Shown in pieces: positions 4,065 through 5,386 of a DNA stretch of 5,386 nucleotides. Both the position numbers and the translations under genes were made by a program. The stretch comes from Verrucomicrobiota bacterium (GTDB taxonomy: Bacteria > Verrucomicrobiota > Verrucomicrobiia > Opitutales > Seribacteraceae). Below the pieces are notes generated by a model. That model searched no databases and had not been told where the DNA came from. It worked only from the letters and a program-made list of their open reading frames with translations. The stretch lies in the NCBI GenBank assembly GCA_014382645.1, contig JACNJI010000442.1:1-5386 (forward strand), given 5' to 3'. Each line of letters starts with the position of its first letter. Position 1 is the stretch's first letter.

Positions 4065-5386
4065 TCAGTTATGGAAGTCCGGACCTTGAACGGTCGCCTT
4101 CACGTACCCCGCCCTGATGCAAAAGTCACCAAAGCGTTCGCCTGACTCGCGTTCGGCAGAATAGCGTCTCAGAACGGCGGTAAGCTCTTCGATGATTTCG
4201 TCATTGGTCAAGGCCGGTTTGTAAAGTTTGTTGAGACGACCTCCGTCAAAACCTGCTCCAAGATAAACATTGTATTTGCCGGGTGACTTGCCGACAAGAC
4301 CGATTTCCCCAAGGTAAGGTCGACCGCAACCATTTGGACAACCTGTAGCACGTATGGCGATGGATTCCTCACGAATACCCAACTCGTCAATAACCTTTTC
4401 GAGTTCGTCGACAAGGCTTGGGAGGTAACGCTCGCCCTCGGCCAATGCGAGACCGCAGGTGGGCAGAGCAGTGCATGCAATGGAGTTGAGCCTAAGCCCC
4501 GACAGTTTGGCCGGATCGGACAGTCCATGATCGGCCAGAATGGCTTCCACTTCCGCCTTATTTTCATCATCCACCCGCGCCACGATTAGGTTTTGGTTGG
4601 GAGACAATCGAAAATCACCACTGTGGATCTTGGCAATGTCACGGATTGCGGATTTGGCGTTCACTCCGTCGGCATCTCGTAGACGTCCACCCTCGACGAA
4701 AAGGCAGCAATGCCATTTACCTTCATGGTCTTGGGTCCAACCGTATCGATCGGTCGTGGCATCAAAAGAGACTTCCCGTGAAGGCTCGAGCACCCGACCC
4801 AGACGGTGGTTCAATTCTTCCTGAAACCATTCGATCCCTCTATCTTCAATGGTGTACTTGAGTCGAGCGTGGCGACGATCGGAACGATCGCCATAGTCGC
4901 GCTGGATTTTCACGATTTCCTCGGCCAATTGAAGCACTTGGTCGGGAGTGCAAAAACCAATGGCATCGGCAATTCGAGGGTATGTGGCATCCTTCCCGTG
5001 AGTCATTCCGAGACCACCACCGACAAGTACGTTGTAACCTACAATCTCTCCATCCTCGACAATCGCAACGAAGCCCAAATCGTTTGAAAACACATCAACG
5101 TCGTTGCGCGGAGGAACAGCGACGGCAATTTTGAATTTCCGGGGAAGATAGGTCTTGCCGTAGATGGGTTCCACTTCCTCGCCTTGGTTAATAACCTTGC
5201 GTTCACCATCAAGCCAGATTTCAGCATAGGAAGTCGTCTGAGGTGAAAGATGTTCGCTAATGGCCTTGGAGAGTTTCAAGGTTTCGGCATGTGCTTTAGA
5301 TTCGAAAGGAGTAGGCGTGCACATCACGTTGCGATTTACGTCGCCACAAGCTGCGAGTATATCAAGCAGGGTATCGTTTATCTCCT
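4065..5386 (-). CDS. cysI: assimilatory sulfite reductase hemoprotein (beta) subunit, 5' end outside window
   Basis: The enzyme reduces sulfite to sulfide with six electrons at a siroheme coupled to an Fe4S4 cluster, in cytoplasmic sulfate assimilation. The frame runs off the right edge: 439 codons are seen and about 130 N-terminal residues are missing, against roughly 570 for E. coli CysI. Cluster/siroheme ligands are intact: C-x5-C in ACTALPTC (codons at 4473-4475 and 4455-4457) and C-x3-C in TGCPNGCGR (4338-4340 and 4326-4328), with the same 39-residue spacing as E. coli C440-C479. Sulfite-binding residues match: the Arg of NRNVMC (E. coli R153) and both Lys of LPRKFK (K215, K217). The stretch continues past the GTG at 5327 (LLDILAACGDVNRNV), so that codon is not the start. 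The overall pattern is closer to the CysI type than to nitrite reductase, but the electron donor (CysJ flavoprotein or ferredoxin) cannot be judged here. It is followed 32 bases on by rlmB. Confidence 0.95.
   Translation of the reverse strand, partial: EINDTLLDILAACGDVNRNVMCTPTPFESKAHAETLKLSKAISEHLSPQTTSYAEIWLDGERKVINQGEEVEPIYGKTYLPRKFKIAVAVPPRNDVDVFSNDLGFVAIVEDGEIVGYNVLVGGGLGMTHGKDATYPRIADAIGFCTPDQVLQLAEEIVKIQRDYGDRSDRRHARLKYTIEDRGIEWFQEELNHRLGRVLEPSREVSFDATTDRYGWTQDHEGKWHCCLFVEGGRLRDADGVNAKSAIRDIAKIHSGDFRLSPNQNLIVARVDDENKAEVEAILADHGLSDPAKLSGLRLNSIACTALPTCGLALAEGERYLPSLVDELEKVIDELGIREESIAIRATGCPNGCGRPYLGEIGLVGKSPGKYNVYLGAGFDGGRLNKLYKPALTNDEIIEELTAVLRRYSAERESGERFGDFCIRAGYVKATVQGPDFHN

Noticed and set aside
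4208..4570. Open frame of 120 codons on the minus strand
   Set aside because: Alternative frame of cysI, whose own frame keeps all cluster ligands here.
4065..5386. Ferredoxin-nitrite reductase (NirA) as the identity of the minus-strand reductase
   Set aside because: Shared fold and cluster motif, but the NRNVMC, AEIWLDGE and LPRKFK stretches and the ligand spacing match sulfite reductase CysI closely.

Overview
The window is a stretch of bacterial chromosome of middling GC content, gene-dense, with no visible phage, plasmid, insertion sequence, CRISPR array, tRNA or rRNA. The mix of families (a DUF6580 membrane protein, a COG4119-type Nudix hydrolase, a kinesin-light-chain-type TPR protein, and a Pcm tail ending in an FVPMTGE motif) feels most like the Verrucomicrobiota/Planctomycetota group, possibly an Opitutae-like marine bacterium. 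That placement is inference from family memory and is not decisive.

Layout, left to right. Bases 1-297 (+) hold the C-terminal part of a protein-L-isoaspartate O-methyltransferase gene (pcm). It is broken by a one-base expansion of a G run (144-150) and by an in-frame TAG (172-174); homology resumes cleanly after each lesion. Facing it on the minus strand, 313-615 encodes a 100-residue membrane-anchored protein of unknown function. The 616-844 interval separates two divergent units and may carry a very short ORF (750-848) whose stop overlaps the start of the next gene as ATGA.

A co-directional plus-strand group follows with gaps of 22, 19 and 41 bases: an exported TPR protein (845-1630), a GNAT N-acetyltransferase (1653-2243), a Nudix hydrolase starting at TTG (2263-2754) and a DUF6580 multi-pass membrane protein (2796-3428). 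None of the four has a clear Shine-Dalgarno sequence at its chosen start. The spacing suggests one transcript, but the products share no obvious pathway.

Converging on this group from the right is a two-gene minus-strand unit. First comes cysI, the sulfite reductase hemoprotein, 5'-truncated by the window edge, with all four Fe4S4/siroheme cysteines and the sulfite-binding Arg/Lys residues present. After a 32-base gap with a perfect 7-bp hairpin comes a short RlmB-type SpoU rRNA 2'-O-methyltransferase that lacks the usual N-terminal domain. The two convergent groups end only 16 bases apart, next to a run of eight A (3428-3435) that would serve as the U tract of a weak terminator for the minus-strand unit.

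I found no convincing new multi-gene system. The points most worth a second look are the doubly broken pcm, the domain-deleted RlmB and the hairpin in front of it, the possible coupled mini-ORF before the TPR gene, and the repeat-rich and doubtful N-terminus of the GNAT gene.
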